A stretch of DNA of 64,000 nt from Burkholderia pyrrocinia (GTDB taxonomy: Bacteria > Pseudomonadota > Gammaproteobacteria > Burkholderiales > Burkholderiaceae): assembly GCF_003330765.1 (NCBI RefSeq), contig NZ_CP024902.1, positions 2,728,001-2,792,000 on the forward strand, read 5' to 3'. The notes beneath the pieces are model-generated. The model saw only the letters and a list, made by a program, of their open reading frames with translations. It had not been told where the DNA came from and made no database searches. Every line of letters starts with the position of its first letter. Position 1 is the stretch's first letter. The position numbers and the translations under genes were made by a program. Shown piece by piece: positions 41,309-49,923 of the stretch.

Positions 41309-41771
41309 CAGGCGCTCTCCCCGGTAAGGCCGAACGAAGCCGGCAGTCGATGTTGATTCATGGCAAAGCGCACGGGCGCGGTAATTCGATTGACTGACGG
41401 TCTCACGCAGGCGCGATCCGCCGTGCGTGCATGCGCTGCCGCGCGAGTCCCGGTCGAGTCGGCCCGCGACGGCACGACACTACACCAACCTGTATTTCAG
41501 GTACAACCGTCCGGGGGCGGTGCAACCACCGTGCCGCGCGAGCGCGCACGGGGCGTGCCCGACGCGGCCGGGCGGCAGGCGCGCGGTAAGGCGCAGCCCG
41601 GCCGCAGTCTTCCGGCCGGCATGCAGGCCCGAATTATGCCGTGATCCGGGCCGGCCGTGAACCCGCCCGCCGCACACGGACACAAACCGGGCCGGGCATC
41701 CGGAGACGAACACGGCGAAGCGGGTATGATCGGGGCTGGCCCTCAGGGGATCGACGAGCGGGAGGAAGGGA
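41309..41771. other. Intergenic region, no gene seen
   Basis: 463 bp separate the divergent permease and the 41772 gene. Only unlikely Arg/Ala/Gly-rich frames are open. Promoters for both directions are expected; I could not identify convincing hexamers. Confidence 0.5.
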
Positions 41772-42038
41772 ATGGCAGGAAACTTGGTGATCGTCTGTCG
41801 CGATCAGGATGCCGACGCATTCTACGAACTGATGCAGGAGTACGGGTCATTCCAGACGCGGCTGTCGTCGACGGCGTGGTACCTGAACATGAACGTCGTG
41901 CCGGAATCGCTGCAGGAGGAAATCCTGGAGCGCCTCGGCCGGTATACGACCGTCTACATCTTCGAGGCCACCAGCGTGACCTACAACACCGTCGACAGCA
42001 ACGCGGCCGAGACGCTCGGCACGCTGTTCGGCGAATGA
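41772..42038 (+). CDS. Small conserved protein, unknown
   Basis: The 88-residue product (MAGNLVIVCRDQDADAFYEL, then FQTRLSSTAWYLNMNVVPES, EEILERLGRYTTVYIFEATS) has an alternating strand-helix pattern like a ferredoxin-like fold. A strong GGAGGAAGG site precedes the ATG. I do not recognise a named family. Confidence 0.75.
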   Translation: MAGNLVIVCRDQDADAFYELMQEYGSFQTRLSSTAWYLNMNVVPESLQEEILERLGRYTTVYIFEATSVTYNTVDSNAAETLGTLFGE

Positions 42039-42095
42039 TGCCGCGCGGCGGCGGCCGGGCCGGGCAGGCGGCCCGGCAAGCGCCGCATGCGCCGC

Positions 42096-43412
42096 TTACG
42101 CAGCCTGTGCGTGGGGTTCGTCCTTCGGCACGACCTCGAACGGGAACGTCATCGCGACGCGCAGCCCGCCTTCGGGGCGATTGCCGATGTCACACGCCCC
42201 GCCCAGCCTGAGCACGAGCCGTTCGACGATCGCGAGCCCGAGCCCACTGTGGCCGTTCCCGCCGCGTGCGGGATCGAGCCGCACGAACGGCCGCGTGGCG
42301 GCCGCCAGGTCGCGCGGCGCGATCCCGCCGCCACTGTCGCTGACCGACAACACGTAGCCGGCCGGCGTGCGCGCCGTCTCGACGAGCACGGGCGGTGCGC
42401 CATACGCATGCGCGTTGTCCAGCAGGTTCGACAGGATCCGGTCGAGCGTCGCCGTCGGCAGGCGGAAGCCCGGATCGGCGTCGAGCCGCGTCTGGACCGT
42501 CGGTGCATTCGGCGCGACCGCGCGATAGCTGCGTGCGATCCGCTCGCACGCGTGATCGACCGGCACGGGCTCGCTGCGGTCGGACCCGCCGTGCGCAAAC
42601 ACCAGAAACTGGTCGACGATGTGCGACATCGAGTCGACATCGCGCACGACGCCGTCGCGCAAGCGCACGTCGTCCATCATTTCCGCGCGCAGGCGCATCC
42701 GCGCCAGCGGCGTGCGCAGGTCGTGCGCGACGCCCGCCAGCATCACCGCGCGGTCGCTGTCGGCCTGCGACACCTGTTCCACCATCTGGTTGAAGCCGTG
42801 CGTGAGCTGGCGCAGCTCGCGCGGGCCGCGCTCGCGCAGCGGCGGTACCGGCTGCCCGCGGCCGAAGCGCGCGACCGCGCGTGCGAGCGAGCGCAGCGGC
42901 TGCTGCAGCTGCCAGGCCGCGAATAGCGCGGCGATCACGCCGGCCGAGAAGATCGTGCCGAGCCACAGCAGCATCCGGTCGAGCGAGCGCGGCGGCCGCA
43001 GCGGCTGCACGGGCACCACGATCCAGTTGCGGTCGGTCGGCTCCTTCACCCACAGCACGGGCGGATGGCCGGGTGCGCCGATCTCGACGCGCGTGCCACG
43101 CGGCATCCGCTCGCTCACGTCGTCACGGAACCGCTTGAGCGGCGCCGGCAGGCTCGACGGGTCGCCCTTCGGCACGTCGGCGCTGTCGGGCGTCACGAGC
43201 CGCACACGCGACGGCAAAGGCTGGTCGGGCGTGCGCTCGACGTGCTGGCGCACCGCGTCGACCAGGAACGCGGCCTCTTCGACCGCATAGCGCGTCTGCA
43301 TCTGGTTGCGCTCGAGCCGCATCGCGAAAAACCACGCGAAGTGCGACAGGAGCAGGACACCGACGACGAGCAGCGCCAGCCGCCCGAACAGTGAATCAAT
43401 GGGTTTGCGCAT
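42096..43412 (-). CDS. Two-component sensor histidine kinase, EnvZ-like
   Basis: The 438-residue protein has a first membrane helix (LALLVVGVLLLSHFAWFFAM), a periplasmic domain (~40-155), a second helix (LLWLGTIFSAGVIAALFAAW), a HAMP linker (PLRSLARAVARFGRG), the H-box VAHDLRTPLARMRLRAEMM, N-box ILSNLLDNAHAYG, G1 SDSGGGI and G2 HSGLGLAIVERLV. The ATG at 43412 overlaps the response regulator gene by 17 bp, so they form a coupled pair. It senses an envelope signal and phosphorylates the regulator. Confidence 0.92.
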   Translation of the reverse strand: MRKPIDSLFGRLALLVVGVLLLSHFAWFFAMRLERNQMQTRYAVEEAAFLVDAVRQHVERTPDQPLPSRVRLVTPDSADVPKGDPSSLPAPLKRFRDDVSERMPRGTRVEIGAPGHPPVLWVKEPTDRNWIVVPVQPLRPPRSLDRMLLWLGTIFSAGVIAALFAAWQLQQPLRSLARAVARFGRGQPVPPLRERGPRELRQLTHGFNQMVEQVSQADSDRAVMLAGVAHDLRTPLARMRLRAEMMDDVRLRDGVVRDVDSMSHIVDQFLVFAHGGSDRSEPVPVDHACERIARSYRAVAPNAPTVQTRLDADPGFRLPTATLDRILSNLLDNAHAYGAPPVLVETARTPAGYVLSVSDSGGGIAPRDLAAATRPFVRLDPARGGNGHSGLGLAIVERLVLRLGGACDIGNRPEGGLRVAMTFPFEVVPKDEPHAQAA

Positions 43413-44121
43413 GGGCCTCGCCGTCGGGCACGAACACGTAGCCGCGCCCGCGCACCGTCTGGATGAAGCGCGGCGTCGACGGATCCGTTTCGAGGATGCG
43501 GCGCAGGCGCCACACCTGGACGTCGATGCCGCGGTCGGTGCCGTCGTACTCGGGCCCGTGCAGCAGCTCGAGCAGCCGCTCGCGCGTGAGCGTGCGCAGC
43601 GCATGGTTCACGAAGATCTTCAGCAGCGCGAATTCGCTGCTCGACAACGTGGCCGGCTTGCCGTCGACCGACAGCGTGCGCGCCTGGAAGTCGAGCATGA
43701 AGCGTCCGAACGCGAACGGCTCGCGCTGTTCGGGCGCGGCCGCCGACGGCGTCGCGCGGCGGCGGCGCAGCACGGCCTGCACGCGCGCGAGCAGCTCGCG
43801 CGGGTTGAACGGCTTGCCGAGGTAGTCGTCCGCGCCGAGCTCGAGCCCGACGATGCGATCGACGTCGTCCGCACGCGCGGTCAGCATGATCACGGGGATG
43901 TCGTCGCCGGCCGCGCGCAACTGGCGCAACGCGGTCAGGCCGTCCACGCCCGGCATCATCAGGTCCAGCACGATCAGGTCGGGGCGCTCGCGCTCGAGAC
44001 GCTTCTCGAGCGTCGCCGCGTCGTGCAGCACGGACACTTCCATCCCCTGGCGCACGAGATAGTCGCGCAGCAGGTCTCGGAGTTCTTGGTCGTCGTCGAC
44101 GATGAGGATCTGGGTAGTCAT
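43396..44121 (-). CDS. OmpR-type response regulator
   Basis: The 241-residue protein has a receiver domain (ILIVDDDQELRDLLRDYLVR, phospho-Asp in LIVLDLMMPGVDG, Thr in VIMLTARADD, Lys in DYLGKPFNPREL) and a C-terminal winged helix (REPFAFGRFMLDFQARTLSV to DVQVWRLRRILE). The MTTQILIV start at 44121 is the family start. It is divergent from a Spy-like periplasmic protein 224 bp away, which may be a target. Confidence 0.93.
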   Translation of the reverse strand: MTTQILIVDDDQELRDLLRDYLVRQGMEVSVLHDAATLEKRLERERPDLIVLDLMMPGVDGLTALRQLRAAGDDIPVIMLTARADDVDRIVGLELGADDYLGKPFNPRELLARVQAVLRRRRATPSAAAPEQREPFAFGRFMLDFQARTLSVDGKPATLSSSEFALLKIFVNHALRTLTRERLLELLHGPEYDGTDRGIDVQVWRLRRILETDPSTPRFIQTVRGRGYVFVPDGEAHAQTH

Positions 44122-44345
44122 GGCTCGAAGTTTACCGCGCGAGGGCGGAGTCGAAGAACGAAACAAAGGGACGAAAGGGTTACTGCGGGTTACCGCGCAA
44201 GGGAACTGTAATGCACCGTAACCGGACCACCACCCCGCGTAACACCGGCCGGGGCCTGCATCGCTAACCTGCGTCTTACCGGATGCGGTACACGGCTTTC
44301 CCCGTACCGCATCGCCGGACCCTTTGGATACAAGGAGTTTCTGAA

Positions 44346-44894
44346 ATGTATAAGAAGACTTCCCGCGTGGCCATCGCGGCCGCCACTGTGCTCGCTCTCG
44401 CATTCGGCACCGCGCATGCCGCGCAGCCCAACGACATGCCGCCGCCGGGCGGCCCCGGCATGCACCAGATGCACGGGCACGACGGCGGCCCGTTCGGCGT
44501 AGTCATGAAACTGCACGACCAGTTGAAGCTCAACGCGTCGCAGGAACAGCAATGGCAGACGGCCATCAACACGATGAAGCAGAACCATGATGCGATGCGC
44601 AAGAGCCACGAGCAGATGCGCGAGCAGTTCAAGGCGCAGCAGAACCAGCCGATCCTCGACCTGAGCGCGATGCACACCGCGCGCCAGCAGGCCGAGCAGC
44701 AGAACGCACAACTGCGCGAGCAGACGTCCGCCGCGTGGCTCACGTTCTACAACGGGCTGAACGACCAGCAGAAGACCACGGTCAGCACGGCGCTCAAGCA
44801 GCAGTTTGCAAAGATGGAGCAGCGCCACGAGAAGATGAAGGAACGCTGGCAGCAGCATCGCGCGGCCAAGGCTGCGTCGGCGCCGGCGCAGTAA
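44346..44894 (+). CDS. Periplasmic Spy/CpxP-like protein
   Basis: The 182-residue product has a signal peptide (MYKKTSRVAIAAATVLALAF, cut after AHA), a His/Met/Gly-rich start (PGMHQMHGHDGGP) and then long helices rich in Gln/Glu/Lys (LKLNASQEQQWQTAINTMKQ, KQQFAKMEQRHEKMKERW) typical of LTxxQ/Spy-family chaperones. AAGGAG precedes the ATG. Next to an OmpR/EnvZ-like pair, it resembles the Cpx-CpxP layout; the His/Met-rich start may bind metal. Confidence 0.8.
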   Translation: MYKKTSRVAIAAATVLALAFGTAHAAQPNDMPPPGGPGMHQMHGHDGGPFGVVMKLHDQLKLNASQEQQWQTAINTMKQNHDAMRKSHEQMREQFKAQQNQPILDLSAMHTARQQAEQQNAQLREQTSAAWLTFYNGLNDQQKTTVSTALKQQFAKMEQRHEKMKERWQQHRAAKAASAPAQ

Positions 44895-44924
44895 GCCGGC
44901 GGGCCGCTCCCCGGAGCGGCGCCG

Positions 44925-44960
44925 AAGGGGACGCGGGCACCGGCCTGCGTCCCCTTTTTT
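44925..44960 (+). terminator. Intrinsic terminator
   Basis: A 10-bp stem AAGGGGACGC (44925-44934) with GCGTCCCCTT (44947-44956) is followed by TTTT. It ends the Spy-like gene. Confidence 0.85.
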
Positions 44961-44964
44961 AATT

Positions 44965-45663
44965 TCAGGCGACGTCGAACAGCAGCACCTCGGCCGCACG
45001 GCCGCGCGCGAACGCCACCGCGTCCACGCCGCCGATCCGCGCGCCGTCGCCGGCGGCCAGCGCGCGGCCGTTGACCTCGATGTCGCCGCGCACCACGTGC
45101 ACGTAGGTGCTGCGCCCGGCCGGCACGTCGAACGCCGCCGCCTCGTCGCCATCGATCAGCCCCGCGAAAATGCGTGCATCCGCACGCATCGACAGCGCGC
45201 CGTCATCGCCATCCGGCGACGCGACGAGCCGCAGCCTCCCGCGTTTCTCGTCGTCCGTGAAGCGCCGTTCCTCGTAGCCGGGCCGCCCGCCCCGCTCGGC
45301 CGGCTGTAGCCAGATCTGCAGCAGATGCAGCGGCCGGTCGCGCGACGCGTTGGTTTCGCTGTGCACGAGCCCCGTGCCGGCACTCATCCGCTGGATGCCG
45401 CCAGCCCGGACGATCGCGCCGCTGCCGAGGCTGTCGCGGTGCGCGAGCGCACCGCCCAGCACATAGGTGACGATCTCCACGTCGCGGCGCGGCTGCATCC
45501 CGAAGCCGCGCGTCGGCGCGATCAGGTCCTCGCTCAGCACACGCAGCGCGCCGACGGGCGAATGCGCGTTCGCGGCGCGGCCGGCGGGCGGAAAGCTGTG
45601 ACTCGATTCGAGCCAGCCGTGATGCGTGTGGCAGCGGTCTTCGGCACGGCGGATCTGGAACAT
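44965..45663 (-). CDS. Pirin-family protein with altered metal site
   Basis: The 232-residue protein from ATG 45663 has the pirin N-terminal cupin (FGMQPRRDVEIVTYVLGGAL, HRDSLGSGAIVRAGGIQRMS, AGTGLVHSETN) and a degenerate C-terminal cupin. In metal-binding pirins the first ligands are His-x-His (MHPHRD); here they are Gln57 and Arg59, while His101 and Glu103 remain. The insert SFPPAGRAANAHSP also differs from the usual. Redox-linked quercetinase-type activity is therefore doubtful. It converges with the Spy-like gene. Confidence 0.85.
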   Translation of the reverse strand: MFQIRRAEDRCHTHHGWLESSHSFPPAGRAANAHSPVGALRVLSEDLIAPTRGFGMQPRRDVEIVTYVLGGALAHRDSLGSGAIVRAGGIQRMSAGTGLVHSETNASRDRPLHLLQIWLQPAERGGRPGYEERRFTDDEKRGRLRLVASPDGDDGALSMRADARIFAGLIDGDEAAAFDVPAGRSTYVHVVRGDIEVNGRALAAGDGARIGGVDAVAFARGRAAEVLLFDVA

Positions 45664-46035
45664 GGGGCGGACACTCCGGGAGGCGGGTTCTCTTATCGGG
45701 TTTACCTCCACTGTAGGGGGGGCAGATGGCGCCACAATCCACCGCCCACGCACTGCATCGTTGCACCCGCACGCCCAATTGTCGTAATACTCGTTGCGAA
45801 TGCCACGATTGCCGCAACAACCGGATCAAAGAATCGAGGAATCGATCGGTCGCGCCGGATTGCCGTTTTCCGGGTATCGCGTTCGGGTAAAATACCGCCC
45901 TTTTGGCGTTCGCCGTTCCGGCGGCTGCCATCGCCAGAGCGCCGATCGGCGAATTTTGGCCGTCTAGAATACGCCGCGGCGCCCGGTCCGACCGGCCGCA
46001 AGCGCCCGCGGAAAGTCAGCAACAGAAGGATGCAA
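45664..46035. other. Intergenic region upstream of the amino-acid importer
   Basis: 372 bp between the divergent pirin-like gene and the substrate-binding protein gene. No gene is visible. It should carry the importer promoter; no clear operator was found. Confidence 0.5.
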
Positions 46036-46812
46036 ATGAAGAAGGCCGCCCTGTGCGCCGCCCTCGCCCTCGTGGCGGGCAGCGCCTTCGCGAAGGAGTG
46101 GAAGACCGTGCGGATCGGCGTCGATGCCAGCTACCCGCCGTTCGAGTCGACCGCGCCGAGCGGCGAGATCGTCGGTTTCGACGTCGATCTCACCAAGGAA
46201 ATCTGCAAGCGGATCAACGTGAAATGCGTGTGGGTGGCGCAGGATCTCGACGGGGTCATCCCGGCGCTGAAGGCGAAGAAGTACGACGTCATCGTGTCGT
46301 CGCTGACCGTCACGGACAAGCGCCGCGAGCAGATCGACTTTTCCGACAAGGTATACGACGCGCCGGCGCGGATGATCGCGAAAACCGGCTCGCCGCTGCT
46401 GCCGACGGTCGCGTCGCTCAAGGGCAAGCACGTCGGCGTCGAGCAGGGCTCGACGCAGGAAACCTACGCGAAGGCGTACTGGGAACCGCAGGGCGTGACG
46501 ATCGTTCCTTACCAGAACCAGGACCAGGTCTATGCCGATCTCGGCTCGGGCCGCCTCGACGCGACGCTGCAGGACGAGCTGCAGGCCGACTACGGCTTCC
46601 TGCGCACGCCGCGCGGCAAGGGCTTCGCGTTCGCCGGGCCGGAAGTGAAGGATCCGAAGACGATCGGCGACGGCACCGCGATCGGCCTGCGCAAGGAAGA
46701 TACGGACCTGAAGCTCAAGATCAACAAGGCGCTGGCCGACATGCACAAGGACGGCACGTACGACCGGCTGTCGCACAAGTATTTCTCGTTCAGCGTCTAT
46801 TCGACCCGCTGA
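46036..46812 (+). CDS. Lys/Arg/Orn/His ABC importer substrate-binding protein
   Basis: The 258-residue product has a signal peptide (MKKAALCAALALVAGSAFA) and the family-3 binding fold: VRIGVDASYPPFESTAPSGE, GFDVDLTKEICKRINVKCVW, DLDGVIPALKAKKYDVIVSS, LTVTDKRREQIDFSDKVYD and GVEQGSTQETYAKAYW. The Asp/Arg residues at VTDKRR and DVD match HisJ/ArgT. ATG 46036 has AAGGA seven bases upstream; ATG 46030 overlaps that site. First gene of the import operon. Confidence 0.92.
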   Translation: MKKAALCAALALVAGSAFAKEWKTVRIGVDASYPPFESTAPSGEIVGFDVDLTKEICKRINVKCVWVAQDLDGVIPALKAKKYDVIVSSLTVTDKRREQIDFSDKVYDAPARMIAKTGSPLLPTVASLKGKHVGVEQGSTQETYAKAYWEPQGVTIVPYQNQDQVYADLGSGRLDATLQDELQADYGFLRTPRGKGFAFAGPEVKDPKTIGDGTAIGLRKEDTDLKLKINKALADMHKDGTYDRLSHKYFSFSVYSTR

Positions 46813-47028
46813 GCGCCGACAAGAGGAAGCAACGGATGCGGGGCGGCCCCGCGTCCGGGCAGTACAGGCAGTCAACCACGCGCCGCCCGCCCCCTTGCCC
46901 GTCGCTCGCGCGCCGGGCCGGCCCGGCACCGTTGCCGGGGCGGGAGGTCATGATACGCACGGGGCGTTCCGCGCAGCTTGGCGGGCGCGTCTTTCGCGGC
47001 GCACAACGTGAGCCGTCAAGGACCACAT

Positions 47029-47718
47029 ATGTTTCTACAAGGTTACGGCCCGCTGATCCTCGCAGGCACCTGGCAAACCGTCAAACTGGCGGTGCTTTCG
47101 CTTGCGCTGTCGTTCCTGCTGGGTCTGCTCGGCGCAGGCGCGAAGCTGTCGCGCAACCGCTTCACGCACGGCGCCGGCACCGTCTACACGACGCTGATCC
47201 GCGGCGTGCCCGACCTCGTGCTGATGCTGCTGCTGTTCTACAGCCTGCAGATCTGGCTGAACATGGCGACCGACGCCATCGGCTGGGACCAGATCGACAT
47301 CGACCCGTTCCTCGCCGGCGTGCTCGTGCTCGGCTTCATCTACGGCGCGTACTTCACCGAGACGTTCCGCGGCGCGTTCCTGTCGGTGCCGCGCGGCCAG
47401 CTCGAGGCCGGCAGCGCATACGGGATGACGAACTGGCAGGTGTTCACGCGGATCATGTTCCCGCAGATGATGCGCTTCGCGCTGCCGGGCATCGGCAACA
47501 ACTGGCAGGTGCTCGTGAAGTCGACCGCGCTCGTGTCGATCATCGGCCTGGCCGACGTCGTGAAGGCGTCGCAGGACGCCGGCAAGGGCACGCTGCGGTT
47601 CTTCTTCTTCACGCTGATCGCGGGAGCGGTCTACCTCGCCATCACGACGATCTCGAACTTCGTGCTGATGTGGCTCGAAAAGCGCTACTCGACCGGTGTC
47701 CGCAAGGCTGACCTATGA
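47029..47718 (+). CDS. hisQ: Basic amino-acid importer permease, HisQ type
   Basis: The 229-residue inner-membrane protein (MFLQGYGPLILAGTWQTVKL, five membrane helices) has the EAA loop region GQLEAGSAYGMTNWQVFTRI and MFPQMMRFALPGIGNNWQ. It overlaps the next permease by 4 bp. AAGGA precedes the ATG. It pairs with HisM to form the channel. Confidence 0.9.
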   Translation: MFLQGYGPLILAGTWQTVKLAVLSLALSFLLGLLGAGAKLSRNRFTHGAGTVYTTLIRGVPDLVLMLLLFYSLQIWLNMATDAIGWDQIDIDPFLAGVLVLGFIYGAYFTETFRGAFLSVPRGQLEAGSAYGMTNWQVFTRIMFPQMMRFALPGIGNNWQVLVKSTALVSIIGLADVVKASQDAGKGTLRFFFFTLIAGAVYLAITTISNFVLMWLEKRYSTGVRKADL

Positions 47719-48428
47719 TCGAACTCATCCAAGAATACTGGCGCAACTATCTCTACACGGACGGTTACCGCATCACCGGCGTCGCGATCACGCTGTGGCT
47801 GCTAGTCGTGTCGATCGGCCTCGGCTTCTGCCTGTCGGTGCCGCTCGCGGTCGCGCGCGTATCGAAGCGGAAGTGGCTGTCGAGCGCCGTGTGGCTGTAC
47901 ACGTACGTGTTCCGCGGCACGCCGCTCTACGTGCAGCTGCTGCTCTGCTACACGGGCCTCTACAGCCTGCAGGCCGTGCGCGGCACGCCGATGCTCGACG
48001 CGTTCTTCCGCGACGGGATGCACTGCACGCTGCTCGCGTTCACGCTGAACACCTGCGCGTACACCACCGAGATCTTCGCGGGCGCGATCAAGGCGACGTC
48101 GTACGGCGAGATCGAAGCCGCGCGTGCGTACGGGATGACGCCGTTCACGATGTATCGCCGCGTGATCCTGCCGTCGGCGCTGCGCCGCGCGCTGCCGCTG
48201 TACAGCAACGAAGTGATCCTGATGCTGCACGCGACGACGGTGGCCTTCACCGCGACCGTGCCGGACATCCTGAAGATCGCCCGCGACGTGAACTCGGCGA
48301 CCTACATGTCGTTCCACGCGTTCGGCATTGCCGCGCTGCTCTATCTCGTGATCTCGTTCACGCTCGTGTGGTTGTTCCGTCAGGCCGAGCGTCGCTGGCT
48401 CGCGTATTTGCGCCCGCAAGGCAAGTAA
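47715..48428 (+). CDS. hisM: Basic amino-acid importer permease, HisM type
   Basis: The 237-residue inner-membrane protein (MIELIQEYWRNYLYTDGYRI, GVAITLWLLVVSIGLGFCLS) has the EAA loop ATSYGEIEAARAYGMTPFTM and YRRVILPSALRRALPLYSNE. Its start overlaps hisQ by 4 bp and the ATPase gene starts 18 bp after its stop. Confidence 0.9.
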   Translation: MIELIQEYWRNYLYTDGYRITGVAITLWLLVVSIGLGFCLSVPLAVARVSKRKWLSSAVWLYTYVFRGTPLYVQLLLCYTGLYSLQAVRGTPMLDAFFRDGMHCTLLAFTLNTCAYTTEIFAGAIKATSYGEIEAARAYGMTPFTMYRRVILPSALRRALPLYSNEVILMLHATTVAFTATVPDILKIARDVNSATYMSFHAFGIAALLYLVISFTLVWLFRQAERRWLAYLRPQGK

Positions 48429-48446
48429 GTTTTCGCAGGACTATTG

Positions 48447-49226
48447 ATGAATTCCCAGACTCAGAAGCTTTTCGTCGACGATCTGCACAAGCGGTACGGC
48501 GACAACGAGGTGCTCAAGGGCGTATCGCTGAAGGCGAACTCGGGCGACGTGATCAGCGTGATCGGCTCGTCCGGCTCCGGCAAGAGCACGATGCTGCGCT
48601 GTATCAACTTCCTCGAGCAGCCGAATGCGGGCCGCATCGTGGTCGACGGCGAGGAAGTGCGCACGACGGCCGACAAGTCGGGTGCGCTGCGCGCGTCCGA
48701 TCCGAAACAGCTTCAGCGCGTGCGCACCAAGCTGTCGATGGTGTTCCAGCACTTCAACCTCTGGTCGCACATGAACGTGATCGAGAACGTGATGGAAGCG
48801 CCGGTGAACGTGCTCGGCATCCCGAAGAAGGAAGCCGAGGAGCGTGCACGCGAGTATCTGGAGAAGGTCGGCCTCGCGCCGCGCGTCGAGAAGCAGTATC
48901 CGTCGCACCTGTCGGGCGGCCAGCAGCAGCGCGTTGCCATTGCGCGCGCGCTCGCGATGCATCCGGACGTGATGCTGTTCGACGAGCCGACGTCGGCGCT
49001 CGACCCGGAGCTGGTGGGCGAAGTGCTGAAGGTGATGCAGAAGCTCGCCGAGGAAGGCCGCACGATGATCGTCGTCACGCACGAGATGGGCTTTGCGCGC
49101 AACGTGTCGAACCACGTGATGTTCCTGCACCAGGGCCGCGTCGAGGAAGAAGGCGTGCCGGCCGAGGTGTTTGCCAACCCGAAGAGCGAACGCCTGCGCG
49201 GGTTCCTGTCGGGCAGCCTCAAGTAA
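48447..49226 (+). CDS. hisP: Basic amino-acid importer ATPase, HisP type
   Basis: The 259-residue protein has Walker [22 protein letters not shown]-loop [20 protein letters not shown], signature [19 protein letters not shown], Walker [21 protein letters not shown] and H-loop [14 protein letters not shown]. It is the polar amino-acid ATPase type and completes the binding protein-Q-M-P operon. ATG 48447 is preferred over an adjacent TTG at 48444. Confidence 0.93.
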   Translation: MNSQTQKLFVDDLHKRYGDNEVLKGVSLKANSGDVISVIGSSGSGKSTMLRCINFLEQPNAGRIVVDGEEVRTTADKSGALRASDPKQLQRVRTKLSMVFQHFNLWSHMNVIENVMEAPVNVLGIPKKEAEERAREYLEKVGLAPRVEKQYPSHLSGGQQQRVAIARALAMHPDVMLFDEPTSALDPELVGEVLKVMQKLAEEGRTMIVVTHEMGFARNVSNHVMFLHQGRVEEEGVPAEVFANPKSERLRGFLSGSLK

Positions 49227-49240
49227 CGCACGACACGCGA

Positions 49241-49278
49241 ACGGGCGCCCCGCGGTTCGCCGCGCGGCGCCCGTTTTG
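49241..49278 (+). terminator. Intrinsic terminator after hisP
   Basis: ACGGGCGCC (49241-49249) and GGCGCCCGT (49266-49274) form a 9-bp GC stem followed by TTT. It closes the importer operon and faces the converging GNAT gene. Confidence 0.8.
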
Positions 49279-49292
49279 CGTTTACATCCTGA

Positions 49293-49790
49293 TCAAGCGG
49301 CGCTTACCGGCTCGCTGCCGGCGAACGCGCGCAGCGCGTCGCCCGCGAGCCGGTAACGCACCCATTCGCTCTGCGGCGCCGCACCGACGCGCTCGTAGAA
49401 GCGGATCGCCGGTTCGTTCCAGTCGAGCACGCTCCATTCGAAACGCCCGCAGCCCGACTCGACCGCGATCCGCGCGAGCGTCTTCAGCAGCCGCAGCCCG
49501 GCGCCGGCGCCGCGAAAACGCGGCGACACGTACAGATCCTCGAGATACAGCCCCTGCCGGGCGAGCCACGTCGAATACGAGAAGAAATACACGGCGAAGC
49601 CGGCCGGCTCGCCGTCGACCTCGCACACCAGCGCGCGCGCCGGCGACCCTTCGCCGAACAGGCTGCGCTCGAGCGACGCGGGCGTCGCGACCACTTCGTG
49701 CTCCGCTTTCTCGTAGACAGCCAGCTCGGTAATGAAACGCAGGATCTGCGGCACGTCGGCGACGGTGGCGGAACGGATCTCGATTTGCAC
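49293..49790 (-). CDS. GNAT-family N-acetyltransferase
   Basis: The 165-residue protein is a single GNAT domain: IEIRSATVADVPQILRFITE, GFAVYFFSYSTWLARQGLYL, EDLYVSPRFRGAGAGLRLLK (acetyl-CoA pyrophosphate loop R-x-x-G-x-G/A) and WNEPAIRFYERVGA. This subfamily resembles spermidine/diamine acetyltransferases. It transfers acetyl from acetyl-CoA to an amine; the substrate is uncertain. It is divergent from a LysR gene, its possible regulator. Confidence 0.88.
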   Translation of the reverse strand: MQIEIRSATVADVPQILRFITELAVYEKAEHEVVATPASLERSLFGEGSPARALVCEVDGEPAGFAVYFFSYSTWLARQGLYLEDLYVSPRFRGAGAGLRLLKTLARIAVESGCGRFEWSVLDWNEPAIRFYERVGAAPQSEWVRYRLAGDALRAFAGSEPVSAA

Positions 49791-49923
49791 GGATTGGGCC
49801 CTCCTCCGGCCCGGATTTGAAACGGTAAGCGGCGCCGCGCAACCGCGCTGGCGTCGAGCAAACCATCATGCTACGTTCATGCTCCGCCTGCAGGAAGTGC
49901 AGTTTCTTCATTCCGACCTGAAC

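Noticed and set aside
39521..41356. 611-residue plus-strand frame opposite the ABC permease
   Set aside because: Composition is Arg/His/Asp-rich shadow coding; the minus-strand permease has clear motifs.
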